Part shown: piece after piece, positions 15,719 through 24,536 of the stretch
Layout: the number at the start of each line of letters is the position of its first letter
How positions within the stretch are numbered: the stretch's first letter is position 1
Source: Ectopseudomonas composti
GTDB lineage: Bacteria > Pseudomonadota > Gammaproteobacteria > Pseudomonadales > Pseudomonadaceae
Direction: 5' to 3'
DNA: 45,725 nt
Assembly: GCF_900115475.1 (NCBI RefSeq)
Contig: NZ_FOWP01000021.1
Location: forward strand, 1 to 45,725
Position numbers and translations under genes: made by a program
The notes under the pieces: generated by a model
Told to the model about the DNA's origin: nothing
Seen by the model: the letters and a program-made list of their open reading frames with translations, nothing else
Databases searched by the model: none

Positions 15719-18700
15719 ATGGCTATCAAGACGACTCAATCCGATCTGGAATTCATCCTGCAACAGATTCGCATCGCGGAGGCGCATGCCGCCGGCGGAT
15801 CGCTCTACGACCTGGTCGGCAACCCACTGTTGCCCTGGGGGCTACGCACCGTCGATGGCACCTATAACAACCTGGTACCGGGCCAACAGTACTATGGCTC
15901 GGCTGATCAAGTGATGCCCCGCCTGCTCGATCCGGAATTTCGCGATGCAGAAAACGGCATAGATGGCCCGGGCGCTCCTCCCGGGTTCCCCACAGGCAGC
16001 CAAAGCACCAGCTATGCCCAGACCAGCGGCTATGTGGTCGATTCGCAGCCACGTACCATCAGCAACCTGATCGTCGATCAGAGCTTGGGCAACCTGGCGG
16101 CGGTGGTGGCGGCGCTGGATTATGCCGGCTCGGAAAATTCCTATGCCGATGCGTTGCTGGTCATGCAGGCGCACAGCGCATTGAAAACGGCCGAAAACGC
16201 TGCGGCTGGCAACAGCGCCCAGGTGCAGGCCAGCGCCGCTACGCTGGCTGCGTCCACGGCGGCTGCTCAGGCCGCCAGTGCCACGGCTGCGGACGCCCAA
16301 ACATTGGCCAACCAGGATGCCCAGGTCTACAGCGATGCGCTGGCTGTGGTCGCTAGTGCGGTGGCGGTGCAGAACGTGGCCCTGCAGGCCTACATGGCGG
16401 CCATTGGTACGCCGAACGAAGGCGCTGCTCAGGCGGATTTCCTCAGTGCGGCGATCGCCACCGCCCAGTCCCAGGCCGATGCCAATGCCAAAGCCGCGGT
16501 GGCTGCCGAGTCCGCTGCTGCCGCGCAGGCTGCAAACCAGCAGGCGCAGGCCGCAGACGCACAACTGACCAGCGACACCACTGCTCACCAGGCCGTATTG
16601 GCTGACGCTGCCGCCGATGATGCTGCGGTCGTTGCCGCCTCGGCGGCGCTGGATACGCTGCTGAATGATTTTGGCATCGTGGTGGAGAACGGCTCTGTCG
16701 TGATCCCCAATATCGCTCCTGACGAAGGCCTGACTGCGCCGTTCAACTCATGGATGACCCTGTTCGGCCAGTTCTTCGATCATGGTCTGGATCTGGTCAA
16801 CAAAGGTGGCAGTGGCACCGTGTATATCCCGCTGCAGCCGGACGACCCGCTCTATGTCGAAGGATCACGCAGCAATTTCATGCTCCTGACCCGAGCCACC
16901 AATCAGCCGGGGGGCGATGGCATTCTGGGCACCGCCGACGATGTGCGTGAGCACATCAACCAGACCACGCCCTTCATCGACCAGAACCAGACCTATACTT
17001 CGCACGCCTCGCACCAGGTGTTCCTGCGTGAATACGTGATGGTCGACGGCAAGCCGATGGCGACCGGGCATATGCTCGAAGGCCAGAATGGTGGCCTGGC
17101 CACCTGGGCCGATGTCAAGGCGCAGGCCCGTGAGATGCTCGGCATCAATCTTACCGATGCCGACGTGACGAACGTGCCACTGCTGGCCACTGACGAGTAC
17201 GGTCAATTCATTCGTGGTGATAACGGCTTTGCCTTGTTGATCATGCCGGGCAACCCGCCAGTGCAGGTGGAAGGTAACCCAGGCAATCCCATCAGCACTC
17301 AGGGGGCTGTTCTCACCGGCCACGCCTTCCTCGACGATATCGCCCATAACGCCGTTCCGGTAAGAGTCGGCGGCCAATTGGTGGCTGATGCCGATGACGT
17401 GGTCGGCAATGCCGTGGCGGTCAACCCCATGACCGGGCGCAATCTTGAGTACGACAACGAACTGCTTGATGCGCACTTCATCACGGGAGACGGCCGTGGC
17501 AACGAGAATATCGGTCTGAGTGCGGTGCACCATGTGTTCCACTCCGAACACAATCGTTTGGTCGAGGCCAACAAACAGACCATCCTCGATAGCGGCGATC
17601 TGGCCTTTATCAACGAGTGGCTGTTGGTATCGGTGAGCGAGGTGCCGGAAAGTACCGATGGGCTGATCTGGAATGGTGAGCGGCTATTCCAGGCCGCGCG
17701 CTTCGTCAATGAAATGCAATATCAACATCTGGTGTTCGAGGAGTTCGCCCGCACAGTGCAGCCGCTGGTGGACGTGTTTGTATTCTCCAACACAGTGGAC
17801 ATCGATCCGGCCATCGTTGCTGAGTTCGCCCATGTGGTGTATCGCTTCGGTCACTCCATGCTCAACGAGACGGTGGCGCGTCTGGACAACAACATGCAGT
17901 CCAGCGACATCGGCCTGATCGAGGCGTTCCTCAACCCCATCGAGTTCAACCAGGGCGGCACCCTCAGCGCCGATCAGGCCGCTGGCTCGATAATCCGCGG
18001 CATGACCCGGCAGACCGGCAACGAGATTGACGAATTCATCACCGAAGCGCTGCGCAACAACCTGGTCGGCCTGCCGTTGGACCTGGCAGCGCTCAATATC
18101 GCCCGCGGTCGCGACACCGGGATTCCCTCGCTGAATAACGCCCGTGCACAGTTCTACGAAATGACCGGCGACAGCCAGCTCAAACCTTACGATAGCTGGA
18201 CCGACTTCACCCTGAACATCAAGACGCCGGCCTCTATCATCAACTTCATCGCTGCCTACGGTACGCACAGCAGCGTCACCTCGGCCACTACCCTGGAGGC
18301 CAAGCGCGATGCCGCCATGGCACTGGTGCTAGGCGGAGCAGGGGCACCGGCGGACCGCGATGACTTCCTCAACGCGCGCGGCGAGTACGCCGTGAACAAG
18401 GGCGGTCTGGATCTGGTGGACTTCTGGATCGGCGGACTGGCCGAGCAGAACATGCCGTTTGGCGGCATGCTCGGCTCCACCTTCAACTTCGTCTTCGAAG
18501 TGCAGATGGAGAACCTGCAGAGCGGTGATCGTTTCTACTACCTCAGCCGTACTCAGGGCATGAACCTGCTCAACGAATTGGAGGCCAACAGTTTCGCCGC
18601 GCTGGTGATGCGCAATACCGATCTGGGCGACCCCAATGCCTCGCACTTGCCGGGAGTGCTATTTCAGCGTGTGGACCATATCCTCGAACTGGATATGAAC

Positions 18701-21700
18701 CGTCAGCAGTATGCCGATCCAGTGGGCAGCAACCCAATCCTCGGCGCCCTTTCGCCGCTGGTTATTCGTGACAATCCGGCCACAACCGGAGCGGATAGCA
18801 ATTACCTGCGCTATACCGGTGATGCCCATGTGGTGTTGGGTGGCACCAACGGCGATGACATCCTGATCGGCGGAGCAGGCGACGATACCTTGTGGGGCGA
18901 CGGGGGTAACGACCGACTGGAAGGTGGTTACGGCATCGACCATATCTTCGGTGGCGTTGGCGACGACATCATCACCGATATTGGCGACGCTGATGTGATC
19001 CATGGCGATGACGGCAATGATGTGATCCACACCGGCCCCGGCCTCGACCTGGTGTTCGGTGGCGCCGGCAAGGACTTCATCTATGGTGGGCCGGACGGCA
19101 AGGAGATCTTCGGCGGACGTGAAGATGACTTCATCTTCAGCGGCGATGGACCCAGTTTCATCCTCGGCAACGAGGGCGACGATTGGCTGGAGGGCGGCGC
19201 CGGTTTCGACACCCTCGCCGGCGACAACTCGGAGTTGTTTTTCAACAGCCCGATCATCGGTCACGACGTGATGATGGGGGGCGGCAACGACAACGACTAT
19301 GACGCCGAGTCCGGTGACGACATCATGGTCCAGGGCCCCGGCATCCATCGTAACGAGGGCATGTGGGGCTTCGATTGGGCGATCCACAAGGGCAATAGCC
19401 TGGCCGCCTATTCGGATCTCAATACGCCAATCTTCGCCACCGAGTTCGCAGATATCCTGCGTGATCGCTTCGATCAGGTCGAAGGTTTGTCCGGTTGGAT
19501 TCACGACGATCAACTGTTCGGCGACGACCGCGTGGAAGAAACCGCGGCCGGTGAGACCTCGCTGTTCAACCACGAGCTGACCCTGTCCGGGATGAACCGT
19601 ATCGCCGGGCTGGAGGCCGTGCTCGGGATGATGGCCGTGCCACGCGATAACCCGCACGATGCCAATGACCCGGTGGTGTTCAGTGGTGGCAATATCCTGC
19701 TCGGCGGTGGTGGTAGCGATGTCATCGAAGGACGTGCCGGTAATGACGTGATCGATGGTGACGCCTGGCTCAACGTGCGCATCAGCGTGCGTAGCAAGCT
19801 CGACCCGAGTGTCGAGCTGTTCAGTGTCGATAGCATGAAGGAGATCCAGGCTCGTATGTTCTCTGGGGAGATCAACCCGAGCCAACTGCAAATCGTGCGC
19901 GAGATTCTCGACGGCAACCAGGTGAGCGATATCGACACCGCCGTATTCAGCGGCGCGTTCGCCGACTACGAGCTGATCAGGGTGTCCGACGGCACCGACA
20001 GCTATCAGGTGGTGGACAATGTCGGCACCAACGGTACTGACCTGGTCCGCAATATCGAACGGCTGCAGTTCGCTGACCAGGTGGTCTGGTTAGCCGATCG
20101 GCCGGCGCAGGGCACTGTCAGCATCAGCAATATGGCGCCCAGCGAGGACGAAACACTGCAGGCTGCCGCGACTGTCAGCGACCTCAACGGTACCAGCAAC
20201 GCAGTGTTGAGCTATGCCTGGCAGGCCCTGGTAGCAGGCAACTGGGTTCAAGTCGGCAGCGGCCAGAGCTTCCAACCTGGAGATGCTGAAGTCGGCCTGC
20301 CTTTGCGGGTGGTGGTCAGCTTCAACGATGATCGGGGCAATCCGGAAACGCTGATCTCCGAGGTCACGGCCGCGGTGCTCAACGTCAACGATGCCCCCAG
20401 TGGTGCCCTGCAACTGGATAACAGTGCACCCAGTATCGGTCAGGTTCTAAGTGTTTCGACGGCTGCGATCAGCGACGCAGATGGCCTGAGTGGTGTGAGT
20501 TTCGCCTATCAGTGGCAGGCGGGCACAGTAGGAACGTTCACCAACATCACCGGAGCGAACGGGCAGACGTTCACCCTGACCGGTGCCCAGTCCGGGCAGC
20601 AGGTACGCGTGGTGGTGAGTTACACCGATAACCGTGGCACGCTCGAGTCTCTGACGTCGTCGGCGACTGCCGTGGTGGTAGGTGCGGTCATCGTGGGCAC
20701 CAATGCCGCCAACATCCTCAATGGTACGCAGCAGGGTGACCAGATTTCTGGCCTGGGCGGCAACGACACCCTCAATGGCCTGGGGGGTAACGATACCCTC
20801 GACGGGGGCGCTGGGAATGACACCCTTGATGGTGGCCAAGGCGCCGATGTGATGATTGGCGGGATCGGCAACGATCTATACATCGTCGACAACCTGGGCG
20901 ATCAGGTCATCGAGGCCGTCGCCGGCGGCACCGATACGGTACGCACGACGCTGTCGGAATATGCGCTTGGCGACAACCTGGAAAACCTGACCTTCACTGG
21001 CGCTGGCAACTTCACCGGGTATGGCAACGCGTTGGCCAACATCATGACCGGCGGCAGCGGCAATGACGTGCTCGATGGTGGCCTTGGCGGCGATCGACTG
21101 GTCGGAGGCGCGGGTAACGATACCTACCGGGTCGACGATGCCACCGATGTGGTGGTGGAAGCGTTGGGAGGGGGCGTCGATACCGTGCTTTCCACCAGCT
21201 CCAATTTCACCCTGGGCAACAATGTCGAGCACTACACCTATGTCGGTACCGGCAGCACCACCGCCAATGGCAACGGCCTGGCCAACGACATGACGGGAGG
21301 GGCGAGCAACGACGTACTACGTGGCCTAGGAGGGGACGACCAGTTGTTTGGCCTCGATGGCAACGACAGCCTGTATGGTGGGGCCGGCAACGATAGCCTC
21401 GTTGGCGGGTTGGGCAATGACGCGCTGTACGGCGAGGGCGGCAATGACACGCTCGACGGTGGCAGCGGCGATGATCTGATCGACGGTGGTATCGGGAATG
21501 ACAGGGTCACGGGGGGTGTCGGCAACGACACCCTCTATGCCGATCAGGGGAACGACATCTTCGTGTTCGGCCCCAGCTTCGGCAACGACACGGTGCTGGG
21601 CTTCGATGCCAATCCTGCAGGCGGTCAGGATTTGCTGAATCTCGCCGCGTTCAATCTGACCCTGGCGACGTTCAGCAGTCGAGTCAGCATCGCCGATGCG

Positions 21701-21808
21701 GGCAATGACGTGCAGGTGACGGTCAATGGCGCGGAGGGTGGCAGCATTCGCCTGGTAGGCGTCATCGACCACACGACGGTAACGGTTGCCGATTTCCAAT
21801 TGGCATGA
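15719..21808 (+). CDS. Secreted heme peroxidase with RTX repeats
   Basis: The 2029-residue protein has, in order: an N-terminal segment (1-145); an Ala-rich helical stretch (about 150-318); an animal-type heme peroxidase domain (about 335-1020); an RTX block (about 1032-1350, interrupted by a unique region); two Ig-like repeats (about 1465-1655); a second RTX block of GGxGNDxLx nonapeptides (about 1665-1955); and a C-terminal export signal. Catalytic residues are visible: GQFFDH with D354 and distal H355, R593 and E596 in GRGNEN, proximal H712 in YRFGHSM. D354 and E596 match the residues that bind heme covalently in mammalian peroxidases. DGILGTADD (400-408) resembles a calcium loop. No Sec signal is present. 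The P. putida peroxidase with RTX repeats is the nearest described relative. Confidence 0.93.
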   Translation: MAIKTTQSDLEFILQQIRIAEAHAAGGSLYDLVGNPLLPWGLRTVDGTYNNLVPGQQYYGSADQVMPRLLDPEFRDAENGIDGPGAPPGFPTGSQSTSYAQTSGYVVDSQPRTISNLIVDQSLGNLAAVVAALDYAGSENSYADALLVMQAHSALKTAENAAAGNSAQVQASAATLAASTAAAQAASATAADAQTLANQDAQVYSDALAVVASAVAVQNVALQAYMAAIGTPNEGAAQADFLSAAIATAQSQADANAKAAVAAESAAAAQAANQQAQAADAQLTSDTTAHQAVLADAAADDAAVVAASAALDTLLNDFGIVVENGSVVIPNIAPDEGLTAPFNSWMTLFGQFFDHGLDLVNKGGSGTVYIPLQPDDPLYVEGSRSNFMLLTRATNQPGGDGILGTADDVREHINQTTPFIDQNQTYTSHASHQVFLREYVMVDGKPMATGHMLEGQNGGLATWADVKAQAREMLGINLTDADVTNVPLLATDEYGQFIRGDNGFALLIMPGNPPVQVEGNPGNPISTQGAVLTGHAFLDDIAHNAVPVRVGGQLVADADDVVGNAVAVNPMTGRNLEYDNELLDAHFITGDGRGNENIGLSAVHHVFHSEHNRLVEANKQTILDSGDLAFINEWLLVSVSEVPESTDGLIWNGERLFQAARFVNEMQYQHLVFEEFARTVQPLVDVFVFSNTVDIDPAIVAEFAHVVYRFGHSMLNETVARLDNNMQSSDIGLIEAFLNPIEFNQGGTLSADQAAGSIIRGMTRQTGNEIDEFITEALRNNLVGLPLDLAALNIARGRDTGIPSLNNARAQFYEMTGDSQLKPYDSWTDFTLNIKTPASIINFIAAYGTHSSVTSATTLEAKRDAAMALVLGGAGAPADRDDFLNARGEYAVNKGGLDLVDFWIGGLAEQNMPFGGMLGSTFNFVFEVQMENLQSGDRFYYLSRTQGMNLLNELEANSFAALVMRNTDLGDPNASHLPGVLFQRVDHILELDMNRQQYADPVGSNPILGALSPLVIRDNPATTGADSNYLRYTGDAHVVLGGTNGDDILIGGAGDDTLWGDGGNDRLEGGYGIDHIFGGVGDDIITDIGDADVIHGDDGNDVIHTGPGLDLVFGGAGKDFIYGGPDGKEIFGGREDDFIFSGDGPSFILGNEGDDWLEGGAGFDTLAGDNSELFFNSPIIGHDVMMGGGNDNDYDAESGDDIMVQGPGIHRNEGMWGFDWAIHKGNSLAAYSDLNTPIFATEFADILRDRFDQVEGLSGWIHDDQLFGDDRVEETAAGETSLFNHELTLSGMNRIAGLEAVLGMMAVPRDNPHDANDPVVFSGGNILLGGGGSDVIEGRAGNDVIDGDAWLNVRISVRSKLDPSVELFSVDSMKEIQARMFSGEINPSQLQIVREILDGNQVSDIDTAVFSGAFADYELIRVSDGTDSYQVVDNVGTNGTDLVRNIERLQFADQVVWLADRPAQGTVSISNMAPSEDETLQAAATVSDLNGTSNAVLSYAWQALVAGNWVQVGSGQSFQPGDAEVGLPLRVVVSFNDDRGNPETLISEVTAAVLNVNDAPSGALQLDNSAPSIGQVLSVSTAAISDADGLSGVSFAYQWQAGTVGTFTNITGANGQTFTLTGAQSGQQVRVVVSYTDNRGTLESLTSSATAVVVGAVIVGTNAANILNGTQQGDQISGLGGNDTLNGLGGNDTLDGGAGNDTLDGGQGADVMIGGIGNDLYIVDNLGDQVIEAVAGGTDTVRTTLSEYALGDNLENLTFTGAGNFTGYGNALANIMTGGSGNDVLDGGLGGDRLVGGAGNDTYRVDDATDVVVEALGGGVDTVLSTSSNFTLGNNVEHYTYVGTGSTTANGNGLANDMTGGASNDVLRGLGGDDQLFGLDGNDSLYGGAGNDSLVGGLGNDALYGEGGNDTLDGGSGDDLIDGGIGNDRVTGGVGNDTLYADQGNDIFVFGPSFGNDTVLGFDANPAGGQDLLNLAAFNLTLATFSSRVSIADAGNDVQVTVNGAEGGSIRLVGVIDHTTVTVADFQLA

Positions 21809-21864
21809 GGTCGCGTAATGGCGGGGCCTGAATCGCGCGCAGTAGGCCGGGCCAGCATCAGGTT

Positions 21865-21912
21865 GGCTACGGTGGGTCATCCGCGGGGGATGATCTGCCG
21901 TAGCCTCTTTAT
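21865..21912 (+). terminator. Rho-independent terminator after the RTX peroxidase
   Basis: GGCTACGG (21865-21872) pairs with CCGTAGCC (21898-21905), with an inner GTCATCC/GGATGAT stem, and is followed by TCTTTAT. It begins 57 bp after the peroxidase stop codon. Confidence 0.75.
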
Positions 21913-21965
21913 AACCGTATGCAGAAAGTTGCGCGGCTTCGCTTACTACCTGATGGGAGCGTGTT

Positions 21966-21986
21966 AATGTAATACGGCGTTACATT
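21966..21986. promoter_or_regulatory. Perfect inverted repeat, putative operator of the DUF2167 gene
   Basis: AATGTAA and TTACATT form 7-bp perfect arms around a 7-bp spacer, ending 29 bp before the ATG at 22016. The spacing and symmetry fit a dimeric repressor such as a TetR-type protein, but no regulator gene is adjacent. Confidence 0.4.
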
Positions 21987-22015
21987 TGTCCCCCCCTCGT
22001 GTTTATGGAGTTTCC

Positions 22016-23083
22016 ATGTCGATCAAGGATTCGATCCTGGCAGCCGCGCTGGCTGCTGTCCTGCCGTTCACGTCCGCTGCATACGCCAATCCCGAGACCG
22101 AGCCTGAGAGTGCTGCGGTCAGCGAGGAGGTCACCGAGAGTGACGATTCGGCGCAATACATCAGCCCTGAAGAATTCGTCGCCAGCCTGGAGTTCAAGAG
22201 CGGCCGCGTCGTTCTGGGCAGCAATCTTGCCACCCTCAACCTGCCTGATTCGCTGGTCTTTCTCGACGGTGAGAATGCCCAGCGCCTGCTGGTCGACGGC
22301 TGGGGCAACCCGCCAGATGACGTCCCGCCGCTGGGCATGATCCTGCCGGCAGGTGTGTCACCGTTGGCCGACGAATCCTGGGGTGTGACCGTCGAGTACG
22401 AAGACAGCGGCTACGTGTCCGACGAGGATGCTGCCGATATCGACTACGGCGATATGCTCAAGGACATGCAGTCCGACATGCGCGAGGCCAATACCTGGCG
22501 TGAAGAGAACGGCTACGAGGCCGTGCAACTGGTCGGCTGGGCTGCTGAGCCGCACTACGATGCCGAAGGCAAGAAGCTGTATTGGGCCAAGGAGCTGAAG
22601 TTTGGCGACAGCGAGGCCAACACCCTGAACTACAACATCCGCGTGTTGGGCCGTAAAGGCGTATTGGTGCTGAACTTCGTCGCCAATATGGATCAACTGG
22701 CGGAAATTGAGGCCAGTGTGCCGGCCGTTCTGGCCGCGACCGAGTTCAACCCGGGCCAGCGCTATGCCGAGTTCGACCCGGATCTGGACACCGTTGCCGC
22801 ATATGGCCTCGGTGCGTTGGTAGCCGGCAAGGTGGCTGCCAAGACTGGTCTGCTGGCGCTGCTGCTGGTACTGCTGAAGAAGTTCTGGTTCATCCCGGTG
22901 GTACTGGGCGGCTGGCTGTTCAAGCGCATTGGCCAGCGCAAGAAGGAAGCACCGGTCGAAGAGGTGAGCGCACCTGTCGCGCCTGTGGTGGCGCCTGCTG
23001 AAGCCAAGCCGGAGGAACCCGTGCAGACGCCGGCACAGACGGTGATGGACCTGAACAAGTCGGACGACGCCGACAAGCGTTGA
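22016..23083 (+). CDS. DUF2167 family membrane protein
   Basis: The 355-residue protein has a signal peptide (MSIKDSILAAALAAVLPF, mature part near residue 25), an acidic linker, a large soluble domain with the conserved-looking segments DGWGNPPDDVPPLGMILP and ESWGVTVEYEDSGYVSDEDA, a membrane segment (about 268-305) and a Pro/Glu-rich tail. These features fit DUF2167, a family of unknown function. The start at 22016 follows ATGGAG at a good distance. It stands alone between two terminators. The soluble domain is expected outside the inner membrane. Confidence 0.82.
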   Translation: MSIKDSILAAALAAVLPFTSAAYANPETEPESAAVSEEVTESDDSAQYISPEEFVASLEFKSGRVVLGSNLATLNLPDSLVFLDGENAQRLLVDGWGNPPDDVPPLGMILPAGVSPLADESWGVTVEYEDSGYVSDEDAADIDYGDMLKDMQSDMREANTWREENGYEAVQLVGWAAEPHYDAEGKKLYWAKELKFGDSEANTLNYNIRVLGRKGVLVLNFVANMDQLAEIEASVPAVLAATEFNPGQRYAEFDPDLDTVAAYGLGALVAGKVAAKTGLLALLLVLLKKFWFIPVVLGGWLFKRIGQRKKEAPVEEVSAPVAPVVAPAEAKPEEPVQTPAQTVMDLNKSDDADKR

Positions 23084-23143
23084 GTTCGAATCTCACGTAG
23101 CCTGGATGCGATCCGGGGCACTGCCAGATTGCTCCCGGATTAC

Positions 23144-23183
23144 AAAAACGCCGCGAATCCTGCATAGGGTTCGCGGCGTTTTT
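23144..23183. terminator. Bidirectional Rho-independent terminator
   Basis: AAAAACGCCGCGAA (from 23144) pairs with TTCGCGGCGTTTTT (to 23183). A-tract and T-tract flank the stem, so it can end transcripts from both the DUF2167 gene (plus) and the VWA gene (minus). Confidence 0.9.
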
Positions 23184-23199
23184 CATTGCGATTTAAACC

Positions 23200-24378
23200 T
23201 TACTTGGACAGGTACTTCATCCCGTCTTCCAGGCCCTGCAGGGTCAGCGGGTACATGCGCTCTTCCATCAGCTCGCGTACCAGGCCAGTGGAGGCGGTGT
23301 AGTTCCAGGTGTCCTTGGGGTAGGGGTTGATCCAGATGATCTTCTTGAATTTCTCGGTGAAGCGCTTCATCCAGACGTAGCCGGCTTCCTCGTTCCAGTG
23401 CTCGACGCTACCGCCAGCCTGGGTGATTTCGTAGGGCGCCATGGCCGCGTCGCCGACAAACACCACCTTGTAGTCGGCGCCGTACTTGTGCAGCAAGTCC
23501 AGGGTCGAGGTGCGCTCGCTGGTGCGGCGCATGTTGTTCTTCCACACGCTCTCGTAGATGAAGTTGTGGAAGTAGAAATATTCAAGATGCTTGAACTCGG
23601 TCTTGCAGGCCGAGAACAGCTCTTCGCAAACCTTGACGTGGGCGTCCATCGAACCGCCGATATCCAGCAGCAGCAGGAGCTTCACCGTGTTGCGCCGTTC
23701 CGGGCGCATCTGGATGTTGAGCAGGCCGCCATCTTTCGCGGTGTGATCGATGGTGCCGTCCAGGTCGAGCTCTTCGGCGGCGCCCTGACGAGCGAACTTG
23801 CGCAGGCGGCGCAGCGCCACCTTGATGTTGCGCGTGCCCAGCTCGACCTGGTCATCGAGGTTCTTGTACTCGCGCTGGTCCCACACCTTGGCGGCCTTGC
23901 CCTGGCGCTTGCCGGCATCGCCGACGCGAATGCCTTCCGGGTTGTAGCCGCCGGAGCCGAACGGGCTGGTGCCGCCGGTGCCGATCCACTTGTTGCCGCC
24001 GGCGTGCTTTTCCTTCTGCTCCTCGAGGCGCTTCTTGAACTCCTCGATCAGCTTGTCGAGGCCGCCGAGGCTCTGGATCTGCGCTTTTTCCTCGTCGCTC
24101 AGCAGACGCTCGAACTCCTTGCGCAGCCATTCCTCGGGGATCATCGCCTCGATGTGTTGGTTGAGGTTTTCCAGGCCCTTGAAGTAGGCGCCGAAGGCAC
24201 GGTCGAACTTGTCGAAGTGGCGTTCGTCCTTCACCAGAATCGCGCGCGCCAGGTAGTAGAACTCGTCCATGTCGGCGAACACGACGTTGTGCTTGAGCGC
24301 GTTGATCAGGTCGAGCAACTCGCGCACCGACACCGGCACCTTGGCCGCGCGCATTTCGTTGAATAAATTGAGCAGCAT
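23200..24378 (-). CDS. VWA domain protein (CoxE-like), MoxR partner
   Basis: The 392-residue protein has a helical, charged N-terminal half and a von Willebrand A-type domain from about residue 225. The metal site reads LLLLLDIGGSMD, so the usual DxSxS is DxGxS, as often seen in CoxE-like proteins. The linker FGSGGYNPEGIRVG is glycine-rich. Together with a MoxR ATPase such proteins act as chaperone pairs that mature or insert cofactors into other proteins; the client is not evident here. The start at 24378 has an AGGAG site. It follows the MoxR gene on the same strand, with 158 bp of hairpin repeats between. Confidence 0.85.
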   Translation of the reverse strand: MLLNLFNEMRAAKVPVSVRELLDLINALKHNVVFADMDEFYYLARAILVKDERHFDKFDRAFGAYFKGLENLNQHIEAMIPEEWLRKEFERLLSDEEKAQIQSLGGLDKLIEEFKKRLEEQKEKHAGGNKWIGTGGTSPFGSGGYNPEGIRVGDAGKRQGKAAKVWDQREYKNLDDQVELGTRNIKVALRRLRKFARQGAAEELDLDGTIDHTAKDGGLLNIQMRPERRNTVKLLLLLDIGGSMDAHVKVCEELFSACKTEFKHLEYFYFHNFIYESVWKNNMRRTSERTSTLDLLHKYGADYKVVFVGDAAMAPYEITQAGGSVEHWNEEAGYVWMKRFTEKFKKIIWINPYPKDTWNYTASTGLVRELMEERMYPLTLQGLEDGMKYLSK

Positions 24379-24405
24379 GGCTGCGGATCTCCTGCACGAA
24401 CGGTT

Positions 24406-24429
24406 CCCTCTCCCATTCATGGGAGAGGG
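24406..24429. repeat. Perfect 9-bp inverted repeat (CCCTCTCCC / GGGAGAGGG)
   Basis: Arms at 24406-24414 and 24421-24429 enclose a 6-bp loop. It is a relative of the longer hairpin at 24500 and lies just upstream of the VWA start codon, where it could fold in the leader or between cistrons. Confidence 0.7.
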
Positions 24430-24499
24430 TTAGGGCGGGCCGCGTTCGGAGAGGGGCCTTTCAGGCAGTATCGATGCCGCCGGCTACCCTCTCCCCCGG

Positions 24500-24525
24500 C
24501 CCCTCTCCCGCAAGCGGGAGAGGGG
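24500..24525. repeat. Perfect 12-bp inverted repeat between moxR and VWA genes
   Basis: CCCCTCTCCCGC (24500-24511) and GCGGGAGAGGGG (24514-24525) are separated by AA only. It starts right after the MoxR stop codon on the transcript and has no U-tract, so it more likely shields the 3' end or limits readthrough than terminates fully. Confidence 0.75.
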
Positions 24526-24536
24526 AGACAAACCTC

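Noticed and set aside
18659..19891. 410-residue minus-strand open frame
   Set aside because: Antisense to the RTX block of the peroxidase; the periodic look comes from the RTX repeats.
20740..21580. Short-period DNA repeats that could suggest a CRISPR or tandem-repeat array
   Set aside because: They keep the reading frame and encode GGxGNDxLx nonapeptides; there are no spacers.
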